From Faecalibacterium sp. UBA7177 (GTDB lineage Bacteria > Bacillota > Clostridia > Oscillospirales > Ruminococcaceae): a stretch of 15,575 nt of DNA. Where the stretch lies: positions 2,708 to 18,282 of the forward strand of contig DKVN01000139.1 in the NCBI GenBank assembly GCA_002491225.1, written 5' to 3'. The notes under the pieces were generated by a model, which did no database searches, had not been told where the DNA came from, and was given only the letters and a program-made list of their open reading frames with translations. A program made the translations under genes and the position numbers. Shown here one piece after another: positions 1-6,339 of the stretch. Numbering within the stretch: the first letter of the stretch is position 1; each line of letters begins with the position of its first letter.

Positions 1-392
1 AGGCAGGTCTCGATGATGACCTTGAGGATCTTGTCCCCCACTGCGGCCTTGACGGCGGCGATCTCGTCCCGCACCGCGTCGGTCTCGCCGTTTTTCAGCC
101 GGCCGATGTTGATGACCATGTCCACCTCGGCCGCGCCGTTTTCGATGGCGGTTTTGGCCTCGAACACCTTGGAGGCGGTGTCCATGGCCCCGAGGGGGAA
201 GCCGATCACAGTGCAGACCGGCACCGCCCCCTGCAGATATTCCACCGCCTGCCGCACATAGCAGCTGTTGATGCAGATGGAGGCGGTGTGGTTTTCCTTC
301 GCCTCATCGCAGATCTTCTGGATGTCCGGCCAGGTGGCCTCGGGCTTTAAGAGGGTGTGATCCACACGGGCGAGCAGCTCAGCCTTGGTCAT
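1..392 (-). CDS. deoC: Deoxyribose-phosphate aldolase, N-terminal part (cut by window edge)
   Basis: DeoC cleaves 2-deoxyribose-5-phosphate to glyceraldehyde-3-phosphate and acetaldehyde in deoxynucleoside catabolism, in the cytosol, through a Schiff-base lysine. The first 130 residues are visible. They carry the family's N-terminal DHTLLKPEAT motif (residues 11-20), the CTVIGFPLG strand (60-68) and EVDMVINIG (89-97), whose Asp91 corresponds to the conserved catalytic-region aspartate. The Schiff-base lysine lies beyond the window edge, so completeness and activity cannot be judged. The ATG at 390-392 overlaps the stop of the upstream 51-residue gene as ATGA, and a GGAGG lies about 10 nt upstream inside that gene. 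The two are therefore very probably translationally coupled. The identification is secure from several family motifs. Confidence 0.95.
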   Translation of the reverse strand, partial: MTKAELLARVDHTLLKPEATWPDIQKICDEAKENHTASICINSCYVRQAVEYLQGAVPVCTVIGFPLGAMDTASKVFEAKTAIENGAAEVDMVINIGRLKNGETDAVRDEIAAVKAAVGDKILKVIIETC

Positions 393-544
393 TTATACAT
401 CGCCTCCAGCTTGCAGTTTTTGCACTGGCGGGCCTTGACCAGCCCGATCACCGAAAAGACGATCGAGGTGATCGAGACGGCGGCCCCCACGATGCCCAGG
501 ATGAGCCCGGTGAGCCGGAACGCGAAGCCTTTGACCTTTTTCAT
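389..544 (-). CDS. Small membrane peptide (51 aa) with C-terminal CxxC, coupled to deoC
   Basis: This short gene encodes 51 residues: a basic N-terminus (MKKVKGF), one hydrophobic stretch at about residues 11-36 that should span the membrane, and a positively charged tail with a C-N-x-C-type pair (Cys41 and Cys44). A strong AGGAGG sits 8-9 nt before the ATG, and the stop TGA overlaps the deoC start as ATGA. The good ribosome binding site, typical membrane-peptide architecture and tight coupling argue that it is real. I do not recognise a family. The cysteine pair could bind metal or form a disulfide, but two cysteines alone prove little. Its function, and any link to deoxyribose metabolism, is unknown. 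Confidence 0.75.
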   Translation of the reverse strand: MKKVKGFAFRLTGLILGIVGAAVSITSIVFSVIGLVKARQCKNCKLEAMYK

Positions 545-570
545 AACAATTCCCTCCTGTATCAAATCAG

Positions 571-588
571 CCCCCGGCTGGGGGTTTT
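571..588 (+). terminator. GC-rich hairpin with T-run (plus strand), possible bidirectional terminator
   Basis: CCCCC (571-575), a GGCT loop and GGGGG (580-584) are followed by TTTT on the plus strand. The stem extends imperfectly through ATCAAA and TTTGAT on either side. On the minus strand, where the genes are, it lies between the gtrA stop and the ribosome binding site of the small peptide gene and is not followed by a clear U-run. Its role there could be attenuation, mRNA stability or only weak termination. Confidence 0.35.
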
Positions 589-591
589 GAT

Positions 592-626
592 GGGCCCGCC
601 GCTGCCGAACGCGGGGCAGCGGGCCC
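592..626 (-). terminator. Long GC hairpin abutting the gtrA stop codon
   Basis: GGGCCC (592-597) and GCTGCC (601-606) pair with GGCAGC (615-620) and GGGCCC (621-626). This gives a 12-bp stem with a 3-nt bulge and an 8-nt loop. It begins directly after the gtrA stop codon in the direction of transcription. No U-tract follows, so it is either a poor intrinsic terminator or an RNA-stabilising 3' structure. Confidence 0.35.
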
Positions 627-1127
627 TTATTGACTGGATGATGCGCCCTTTTTCTTAAAGATAAACAGCTTGCTGAAGACGAAATTGAGCAGGATCACCA
701 CCACGTTGCTGGCCACCTTGCAGCCCATGGCCCAGAGGCTGGCCCAGACCTCGGGCGTAAACCAGCCGAGCGTGTCGGCGAGGGCGGCCGCGGCGGCGGG
801 GCCCATCTGCTCGACCGTGAGCACGATAAAGAGCTGGTCAAAGCAGCCGGTCACCGCGCGGCCCAGCAGAAAGGAGAGAAACTCCCGGACGGCCGCGGCC
901 CCGGTGGTGCGGCTGCGAAAGACGAATGTTCGGTTGGTGAAATAGGCAAACAGGATGCACAGGCATAGGTCGATGAGGTTAGCGTTGGCCGCCCCCATGC
1001 CCAGCGCCATGAACACCGGCAGCAGCAGGATGTTGAGCAGGGTGGCCATCGCGCCCCAGAAAATGTAATCGACCCCCTCGCGGTGGGCCTTGTAGAGGGC
1101 CGAACACCTTGCCCACAGCTGCTGCAT
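627..1127 (-). CDS. GtrA-family membrane protein
   Basis: This 166-residue protein has four hydrophobic helices (about 21-43, 48-66, 84-105 and 130-152). It carries the family's hallmarks: an AYFTNRTFVF segment after helix 2 (61-70) and the terminal FSKLFIFKKK (151-160). GtrA proteins are small polytopic membrane proteins proposed to flip polyprenyl-phosphate-linked sugars. They act with a GtrB-type glucosyltransferase and a serotype-specific transferase. The ATG is preceded by AAAGGAG about 9 nt upstream. It stands apart from the glycan cluster in the window but could supply the flipping step for it; that link is inferred. The family assignment is strong, while the substrate cannot be read from sequence. 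Confidence 0.88.
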   Translation of the reverse strand: MQQLWARCSALYKAHREGVDYIFWGAMATLLNILLLPVFMALGMGAANANLIDLCLCILFAYFTNRTFVFRSRTTGAAAVREFLSFLLGRAVTGCFDQLFIVLTVEQMGPAAAAALADTLGWFTPEVWASLWAMGCKVASNVVVILLNFVFSKLFIFKKKGASSSQ

Positions 1128-1223
1128 GGCGGTACGCTCCTTTCAGGGCCGCAGGGAAAAATGTTTGACCCTCCGGTCCTCTGACCCTCCGGCCCCTTCT
1201 CATCCTGCCTTGCCACAAGGGTT

Positions 1224-1232
1224 ATTGTACCA
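1224..1232 (-). promoter_or_regulatory. Extended -10 promoter candidate for gtrA
   Basis: Read on the minus strand, TGG-TACAAT forms an extended -10 element (TGn plus a 5/6 match to TATAAT). It lies about 100 bp upstream of the gtrA ATG. The -35 position is poor, which extended -10 promoters tolerate. The element begins 1-2 nt after the U-run of the preceding terminator. Two copies of the 11-mer TGACCCTCCGG (plus strand 1166-1176 and 1182-1192) lie in the leader. Confidence 0.5.
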
Positions 1233-1233
1233 C

Positions 1234-1262
1234 AAAAGCGCCGCCCCGAAAAGAGGCGGCGC
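1234..1262 (-). terminator. Intrinsic terminator downstream of ispH-S1
   Basis: On the minus strand GCGCCGCC pairs perfectly with GGCGGCGC (1255-1262 with 1238-1245, 9-nt loop), followed by TTTTG. The 8-bp GC stem plus short U-run is typical of factor-independent termination. It would end transcripts that leave ispH-S1 and cross the palindromic element. Confidence 0.65.
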
Positions 1263-1311
1263 AGGGTGTTTGCAGAGATTTTACAGGCCGTTCACAAAAC
1301 CGCACGCCTAT

Positions 1312-1499
1312 TGCGGCGGTTCGATAAGAAAACAAAGCCGCGAATTCTACCTGTGCAGCCGCATCTGCTGCGTCATCAAATCTTGCATTCCACCAAGGAG
1401 TGCTGCGATTTTCTTCCTTGCAGCTACGGCTGCACAGCGAATTCGCACTGCTTCGCAGGTCCTTCGGACTCTTTGTTTTCTCATCTCACCACCGCCGCA
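1312..1499. repeat. Nested palindromic element with mini-hairpins (MITE/REP-like or structured RNA)
   Basis: Outer arms TGCGGCGGT (1312-1320) and ACCGCCGCA (1491-1499) are perfect inverted repeats. Inside lie 15-bp inverted repeats (1323-1337 and 1471-1485, 14/15 match, core GAAAACAAAG), then GCGAATTC (1340-1347 with 1439-1446), then an 11-bp pair, CTGTGCAGCCG (1351-1361) with its complement (1427-1437). The right arm carries an extra 24 nt (1447-1470) made of two adjacent 11-nt mini-hairpins, CTGC-TTC-GCAG and GTCC-TTC-GGAC. The centre forms another imperfect hairpin. The element lies 25 nt after the ispH-S1 stop and before its terminator, so it should be transcribed in that 3' UTR. A 45-codon frame inside (minus, 1347-1484) is probably incidental. 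The architecture fits a non-autonomous mobile repeat or a structured RNA; copy number decides. Confidence 0.65.
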
Positions 1500-1524
1500 G
1501 GGGCGGGATGCAGCGGCAGGCCGC

Positions 1525-3453
1525 TTACTCCTCGTCCTCGCCGGCGGGCTCGTCGTTCAGCAGGGCCTTCATCGAGAGGCTGATGCGCTTTTTGTCAAAG
1601 TCGACATCCAGCAGCTTGACATTGACCTCGTCCCCGACCTTCAGCACGTCGCTGACCTTCTCCACACGCTCGTTGGAGATCTCGCTGATATGCACCAGGC
1701 CGTCCACGCCGGGCAGGATGCGCACGAACGCGCCAAACTTGGTGATGCTGACCACCGGCGCGGTGAAGGTGCTGCCGATGGGGTACTCGTTGCGCAGCTT
1801 CTCCCAGGGGTTGTCCTCGGCCTTTTTGTAGCCCAGCGAGACCTTCTGGGCCTCGCGGTCCAGGCTGCGGACATACACCTCGATGGTATCGCCGACATTG
1901 ACCACCTCGCTGGGGTGCTTGATGCGGTTCCAGCTCAGCTCGCTGATATGGCACAGGCCGTCCACGCCGCCCACGTCCACGAAGGCGCCGTAGCTGGTAA
2001 GGCTCTTGACCACGCCGGTGTAGGTTTTGCCCTCCTCGACATTGGCCCAGAACTCCTCGCGCTTGACCGCGTTCTCGGCGGCGGTGACCTTGTTGATCGA
2101 GCCGACGATCTTGCGGCCGGCGCACTCGGTGATCACCAGGCGGACATCCTTTTTGACCAGCTGGGTGTAATCCTCATCCCGGCGCATGGTGGCCTGGCTG
2201 CGGGGCACGAACACCTTGACCCCCTTGATGAGCACGACCACGCCGCCCTTGTTGGCCTCGACAACCGGGCCCTCCATGACGGTGCCCTCTTCGCAGGCCT
2301 TGGCGACCTCCTCCATGCCCTTGCGGGCCTCGAGCTTGCGCTTGGACAGGTACGCGATGCCGTCCTGGTCGTTGACCTTCTCGACCACGAGATCCAGCTC
2401 ATCCCCGACCTTGACCAGGTCCTCGGTGCGGGCTGCAGGGTCATCCGTCAACTCGCTCAGTTTTACAAAGCCAGTGTGCTTGGTGCCGATATCCACCTGG
2501 ATCTCATTGGGCTGAACACTGGTGACGATGCCCTTTACCACCTTGCCGCCGAATACCGGCTTGAGGGATGCGTCGATCATCTCCTCAAAACTCATGTCGT
2601 CCCGGATCTCTTCGCTCATAGTGCTAAGTACCTCCTCAATAATTGACGATGGCGTGGAAGCCCCGGCTGTAACGCCCACCGTTTGCACCCCCGAAAACCA
2701 CTCGGGCCGCAGGTCTTTTGACGTTTCGACCGTTACGGCTTGGGTGTGCTTTGCGGCAACCGCCACGAGCTTTTGGGTGTTGGAGGAATGGTGACCTCCG
2801 ATGACGACCATCAGGTCACATCGTTGGCTGAGGTCCTCCGCTTCCTGTTGCCTCGCCCACGTCGCACTACATATTGTATCAAAAACTTGGGCGTTTGTAT
2901 AGGCTTTTTTTAGAAACTCCACGCATTCTAACCATTTTGTAACTTGAAAAGTGGTCTGAGCGACCACAAAAATGGAAGAATCTGGATTTTTTGGGCCTTT
3001 CCACCTGCGCAGCTCCTCCAAACCGGCAAAGACAAAGACCTCACCAGTGGTGTGCCCGACGATGCCCTGCACCTCGGGGTGGGCCGCGTCGCCCGCCACC
3101 AGCAGCACCGCGCCCGCGTCCTGCGCCTGCCGGGCGATGGTGTGGATCTTGGCCACGAAGGGGCAGGTGGCGTCGTGTACGGCAGGGGCCCAGGGCAGGG
3201 CGGCCAGCTCGTCATACACCGCCGCGGGCACCCCGTGGCTACGGATGACCACCTCGTACCCAGCGGGGATGGCCGCGATCGTGTCGGCGGTGACCACCCC
3301 TTTGGCGGCGAGGTCCTCCACGCACTGGGGGTTGTGGATCAGCGGCCCGAGGGTGGCCACCCGGCGGCCCTCGGCGGCGAGGCGGTAGGTCAGCTTGACC
3401 GCGCGGTCCACCCCGAAGCAAAACCCGGCGGTTTTGGCCTTGATGATCTGCAT
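1525..3453 (-). CDS. ispH: IspH-S1 fusion: HMBPP reductase with four S1 RNA-binding domains
   Basis: The N-terminal ~280 residues are 4-hydroxy-3-methylbut-2-enyl diphosphate reductase. This is the last step of the MEP isoprenoid pathway and makes IPP and DMAPP. The iron-sulfur cysteines are Cys12 (AGFCFGV), Cys97 (DATCPFV) and Cys195 (DTICSATWARQ). Substrate-binding His40, His73, His125, Glu127 and the SSN motif (223-225) sit close to their E. coli IspH positions. Four S1 domains follow (about 303-373, 388-454, 472-543 and 560-628), resembling ribosomal protein S1. This fusion is known from Clostridia; whether the S1 part serves translation or regulation is unsettled. I chose the ATG at 3453 because AGGAG lies 8 nt upstream. 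A GTG at 3462 overlaps that AGGAG and cannot be the start. The codons for residues about 152-192 are strikingly AT-rich compared with their surroundings. It is the last gene of the flavoprotein-cmk-plsC block. Confidence 0.95.
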   Translation of the reverse strand: MQIIKAKTAGFCFGVDRAVKLTYRLAAEGRRVATLGPLIHNPQCVEDLAAKGVVTADTIAAIPAGYEVVIRSHGVPAAVYDELAALPWAPAVHDATCPFVAKIHTIARQAQDAGAVLLVAGDAAHPEVQGIVGHTTGEVFVFAGLEELRRWKGPKNPDSSIFVVAQTTFQVTKWLECVEFLKKAYTNAQVFDTICSATWARQQEAEDLSQRCDLMVVIGGHHSSNTQKLVAVAAKHTQAVTVETSKDLRPEWFSGVQTVGVTAGASTPSSIIEEVLSTMSEEIRDDMSFEEMIDASLKPVFGGKVVKGIVTSVQPNEIQVDIGTKHTGFVKLSELTDDPAARTEDLVKVGDELDLVVEKVNDQDGIAYLSKRKLEARKGMEEVAKACEEGTVMEGPVVEANKGGVVVLIKGVKVFVPRSQATMRRDEDYTQLVKKDVRLVITECAGRKIVGSINKVTAAENAVKREEFWANVEEGKTYTGVVKSLTSYGAFVDVGGVDGLCHISELSWNRIKHPSEVVNVGDTIEVYVRSLDREAQKVSLGYKKAEDNPWEKLRNEYPIGSTFTAPVVSITKFGAFVRILPGVDGLVHISEISNERVEKVSDVLKVGDEVNVKLLDVDFDKKRISLSMKALLNDEPAGEDEE

Positions 3454-3468
3454 GGGCGTCACTCCTTT

Positions 3469-3485
3469 TTGCCGGTTTCCGGCAA
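3469..3485 (-). promoter_or_regulatory. Hairpin abutting the ispH ribosome binding site
   Basis: On the minus strand TTGCCGG-AAA-CCGGCAA is a perfect 7-bp stem with a 3-nt loop. It is followed immediately by AAAGGAG, the ribosome binding site of ispH-S1. No U-run follows, so it is not a terminator. It could separate ispH translation from the upstream genes, stabilise a processed 5' end, or bind a regulator. Confidence 0.4.
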
Positions 3486-3521
3486 GGGTTTGGCGGCAGC
3501 GAGCCGGTGCGGGCGGCTCAC

Positions 3522-4247
3522 TCAGGCCGCGCCGCCGTCCGGGTGCGCGTCAGGCTGGGGCGCTGGTGCGTCGGCCTGCGCGGCCTCGGGTTGCGGCGCG
3601 GGCCGGGCGGCCGGTGCGGCCGGCTCGGGCTGGCCGGGGAACTTGTTGGCCTGGTAGAGCTCCTCCCAGGCGGCGAGCAGCCGCTGGCGGTTCTGGCGCA
3701 GTTTGGCGCCGCTGCGCTTTTCGCCCAGATCGAGCTCGGCGGCCGGGATGGGCGGGCCAAAGCAGACCCGCACCCGGCTGAACACCCGCATAAAGGTGTG
3801 CCGGTAGATGATGCGGCAGGGGATCATATCCACCTGGGCGGCGCTGGCGATGACGAAGGCCCCGCTTTTGAGATGGCCGGGCTGGCCGGTTTTGCTGCGG
3901 GTGCCCTCGGGGAAGATGAGCACCCCGCGCCCGCCGCGCACCTTCTCGATGACCGTGTCCAGCATCTCGGTGTCCCCCGCGCCCCGGCGCACCGCCACCA
4001 CCCCCACGTTGCGGAACATCCAGGTGAGGAAGGGGTTGAGGTGAAAGAGCTCCTCCTTGCCGAGGATGAGCAGCCGCGGGCCCCAAAAGCGCGCGATGAC
4101 GATAAAGACCGGGTCGATGGCCGAGATGTGGTTGGGGGCGATGACAAAGCCGCGGTCCCGCGGGAGGTACTCCCGCCCGATGACCCGGATGCCAAACGCG
4201 AGGTGCCAGACCAGCCAGGCCCCGGCGACGATCAGACAGTAGAACAT
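3522..4247 (-). CDS. plsC: 1-acyl-sn-glycerol-3-phosphate acyltransferase with Ala/Pro-rich tail
   Basis: PlsC transfers an acyl chain to lysophosphatidic acid to give phosphatidic acid at the cytoplasmic membrane. The 241-residue protein has an N-terminal hydrophobic anchor (2-20), the catalytic NHISAID with the HX4D pair His40 and Asp45 (motif I), the FPEGTRS motif III (112-118) and IPCRIIY motif IV (142-148). Residues from about 204 to the end are an unusual low-complexity tail of Ala, Pro and Gln, outside the acyltransferase fold. The ATG overlaps the end of cmk by 16 nt and has GGGAGGG about 6 nt upstream, indicating translational coupling. Some members of the family acylate other lipids, so the exact substrate is inferred from the family. 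Confidence 0.93.
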   Translation of the reverse strand: MFYCLIVAGAWLVWHLAFGIRVIGREYLPRDRGFVIAPNHISAIDPVFIVIARFWGPRLLILGKEELFHLNPFLTWMFRNVGVVAVRRGAGDTEMLDTVIEKVRGGRGVLIFPEGTRSKTGQPGHLKSGAFVIASAAQVDMIPCRIIYRHTFMRVFSRVRVCFGPPIPAAELDLGEKRSGAKLRQNRQRLLAAWEELYQANKFPGQPEPAAPAARPAPQPEAAQADAPAPQPDAHPDGGAA

Positions 4248-4954
4248 CCGCCGCCCTCCCCCGCTGCGCTCTGCGGCCCCGCGGCTGCCTTTGCGGCCCG
4301 CTCAAGGATGAGCGCCTTCATTGTCTCGAAGCTCTGGTCAAAGTCGAGGTCGGTGGTGTCCACCAGCACCGCGTCCGCGGCCTTTTTCAGGGGGGCGGCG
4401 GCGCGGTGGGTATCCTGCTCGTCCCGCTGGCGGATGTCGGCCAGCACCTTGTCGTACTCGGCGGCCTCGCCCTTGGCAGCCAGCTCGGCCAGGCGGCGGC
4501 GGGCGCGGGCCTCGGGCGCGGCGGTGAGGAAGATCTTGAGGGTGGCATCCGGCAGCACCACCGTGCCGATATCCCGGCCGTCCATCAGCACGTTCTGGCT
4601 GCGGGCCATCCGGCGCTGCATCTCGAGCAGGAAGTCCCGCACCTCCGGGTGGGCGCTGACCCCGCTGGCCGCCATGCCCACCTCCTCGGCCCGCACTGCG
4701 GCGCTGACATCCTCTCCGTTGAGATACAGGTGCTGCGCGCCGTCCTCATAGGCGAGGCGCAGGGCGATCTCGGGCAGCAGAGCGCAGACGGCGGGCCGGT
4801 CGGCAGGCGGCACCCCCCGGCGCAGGGCGTAGAGGCCGATGGCGCGGTACATTGCGCCGGTGTCGACATAGACATAGCCCAGCGCGGCGGCGAGCCGTTT
4901 GGCCAGGCTGGATTTTCCGGCCCCGGACGGGCCGTCGATGGCGATCGAGATCAT
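4232..4954 (-). CDS. cmk: Cytidylate kinase
   Basis: Cmk phosphorylates CMP and dCMP to the diphosphates with ATP in the cytosol, recycling CMP released by phospholipid synthesis and RNA decay. The 240-residue protein opens with the P-loop GPSGAGKSS (8-16). It then has DTGAMYRA (31-38), the CMP-binding DGRDIGT (125-131) and the lid-type RQRDEQDTHR (175-184). Length and motif spacing fit the bacterial family, apart from a short Ala/Gly-rich tail of about 20 residues. AGGAGG lies 10 nt before the ATG. It overlaps plsC by 16 nt, and the pairing with a phospholipid acyltransferase makes metabolic sense because both touch CMP/CDP-lipid metabolism. Confidence 0.96.
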   Translation of the reverse strand: MISIAIDGPSGAGKSSLAKRLAAALGYVYVDTGAMYRAIGLYALRRGVPPADRPAVCALLPEIALRLAYEDGAQHLYLNGEDVSAAVRAEEVGMAASGVSAHPEVRDFLLEMQRRMARSQNVLMDGRDIGTVVLPDATLKIFLTAAPEARARRRLAELAAKGEAAEYDKVLADIRQRDEQDTHRAAAPLKKAADAVLVDTTDLDFDQSFETMKALILERAAKAAAGPQSAAGEGGGCSTV

Positions 4955-5025
4955 AGGACAGGTTCCTCCTCACGTTTGGTGCGTTCTCTAACGCGTTTCC
5001 CTTTTTGAAAGCGGGCCGCAAAAAA

Positions 5026-6243
5026 TCAGCCCAGGTGCGCGGCGAAAGCCTGGGCAGTGCACCAGGCGATCTGCAGGTTGTACCCGCCGGTGTAGCCGTC
5101 GAGGTCCAGCACCTCCCCGGCGAAGTAGAGCCCCCGGCAGAGGCGGGAGGCCATGGTTTTGGGGTCCACCTCCCGGACGTCGACCCCGCCGCTGGTGATG
5201 ACCGCGTGGTCGAGGTCTCCCCGGGAGCGGATGGGGATCTCGAGGTGCTTGAGCAGCCGGGCCAGCTGTTGTTTTTGCTGCTTGGTGGCCTGGCTGGCCT
5301 GCATGCCGGGCGGCACCCCCCAGCGCCGGGCGATCACCGGGCGCAGCTTGGGGGGCAGCAGGCCGGTGAGGGCGTTTTCGGCGTTTTTTGCCCCGTACTC
5401 GGCAAAATCGCGGGTGATGCGCTGGTAGAGCTTCGGCTCCTCGAGGGCGGGCTTGAGGTCGATCGAGGCGGTGTAGCGGTGCCGGTCCATCCGCCCGATG
5501 TGGGCGCTGGCCGAGAGGGTGAGCGGGCCCGAGAGGCCGAAGTGGGTAAAGAGCAGCTCGCCCTGCTCGGCATAGACCGGCGTTTCGTCCTCCAGCAGGG
5601 TCATCCGGACATTGCGCAGCGCCAGGCCCATCAGCTGTTTGCAGGTGTCCCCCGCCTCGATGAGGCTGACCAGGCTGGGCACCGGCTCGACGATGGTGTG
5701 GCCCGCGGCGCGGGCAAAGCGGTAGCCGTCTCCGGTGGAGCCGGTGCCGGGGTAGGACACCCCGCCGGTGGCCACCAGCACCGCGTCGGCCAACAAGCGG
5801 CGTCCGGCGGTGGTTTTGGCGCCGGTGCAGCGGCCGTTTTCGAGCAGCAGCGCCTCTGCGCCCTGCATGACGAGCTGTGCCCCCTCGGCGTAGCGCAGCA
5901 GGGCGGCCCGCACGTCGGCCGCCCGGTCGGACACCGGGAAGACCCGGCGGCCGCGCTCGGTTTTGAGGGGCAGGCCGAGCTCGGCCTCAAACAGCTCCAT
6001 CGCGGCGGCGGGGGGAAAGGCGGTGAGCGCCGAATAGAGAAACCGCGGGTTGGTGCGGACATTTTGCAAAAACTCCCGCTCGGTGCAGTTGTTGGTGAGG
6101 TTGCAGCGGCCCTTGCCGGTGATCAGCAGCTTTTTGCCCGGCTCGGGGCTGTGCTCCAGCACCGTGACCCGGTGGCCCTGCCGCACCGCCGCCCCGGCGG
6201 CCATCAGGCCCGCGGCCCCCGCGCCAATGATCAGTACATCCAA
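5026..6243 (-). CDS. NAD(P)/FAD-dependent oxidoreductase, YhiN/HI0933 family
   Basis: This 405-residue flavoprotein begins with the dinucleotide-binding GAGAAGLMAAGAA (7-19), with Glu30 at the end of the second strand. It continues with the family signature GKKLLITGKGRCNLTN (36-51), a GGVSYPGTGSTGDGY segment, and a C-terminal GLYFAGEVLDLDGYTGGYN typical of HI0933-like proteins. Family members are sometimes labelled aminoacetone oxidase; their true role is poorly established. The start is TTG at 6243: AAAGGAG lies 7 nt upstream, and no in-frame ATG precedes the Rossmann motif. It lies 71 bp upstream of cmk in the same direction, with no terminator between them, so it probably opens the cmk-plsC-ispH transcript. 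It may also receive readthrough from the glycan cluster. Confidence 0.92.
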   Translation of the reverse strand: MDVLIIGAGAAGLMAAGAAVRQGHRVTVLEHSPEPGKKLLITGKGRCNLTNNCTEREFLQNVRTNPRFLYSALTAFPPAAAMELFEAELGLPLKTERGRRVFPVSDRAADVRAALLRYAEGAQLVMQGAEALLLENGRCTGAKTTAGRRLLADAVLVATGGVSYPGTGSTGDGYRFARAAGHTIVEPVPSLVSLIEAGDTCKQLMGLALRNVRMTLLEDETPVYAEQGELLFTHFGLSGPLTLSASAHIGRMDRHRYTASIDLKPALEEPKLYQRITRDFAEYGAKNAENALTGLLPPKLRPVIARRWGVPPGMQASQATKQQKQQLARLLKHLEIPIRSRGDLDHAVITSGGVDVREVDPKTMASRLCRGLYFAGEVLDLDGYTGGYNLQIAWCTAQAFAAHLG

Positions 6244-6339
6244 GGTATTGCTCCTTTTTGCGATCTTTCACAAATTTTCGCTGTATTTTTCTCCGCTTTG
6301 CCAAGGTCTGGGGCGCTGCCGCCCCGGCTCAGGGCCGCT

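Noticed and set aside
1347..1484. 45-codon minus-strand frame inside the palindromic element, starting in the inverted repeat
   Set aside because: Its sequence is fully dictated by the nested palindromes, it has only a weak GGTGGTGAG upstream, and it looks like no known protein. It is kept as a property of the repeat, not a gene.
1126..2646. Long plus-strand open frame opposite ispH-S1
   Set aside because: It is antisense to a gene with clear catalytic motifs and has biased Asp/Leu/His composition typical of a reverse-strand shadow in GC-rich DNA.
3454..3462. GTG start nine bases upstream for ispH-S1
   Set aside because: The GTG lies in the AGGAG ribosome binding site itself, so it cannot be used with it; the ATG at 3453 has ideal spacing.
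6310..6325. GGGGC-GCTGCC-GCCCC hairpin after the GT-C-like gene
   Set aside because: The stem is only 5 bp and no U-run follows on the transcribed strand, so it is not called as a terminator between the glycan cluster and the housekeeping block.
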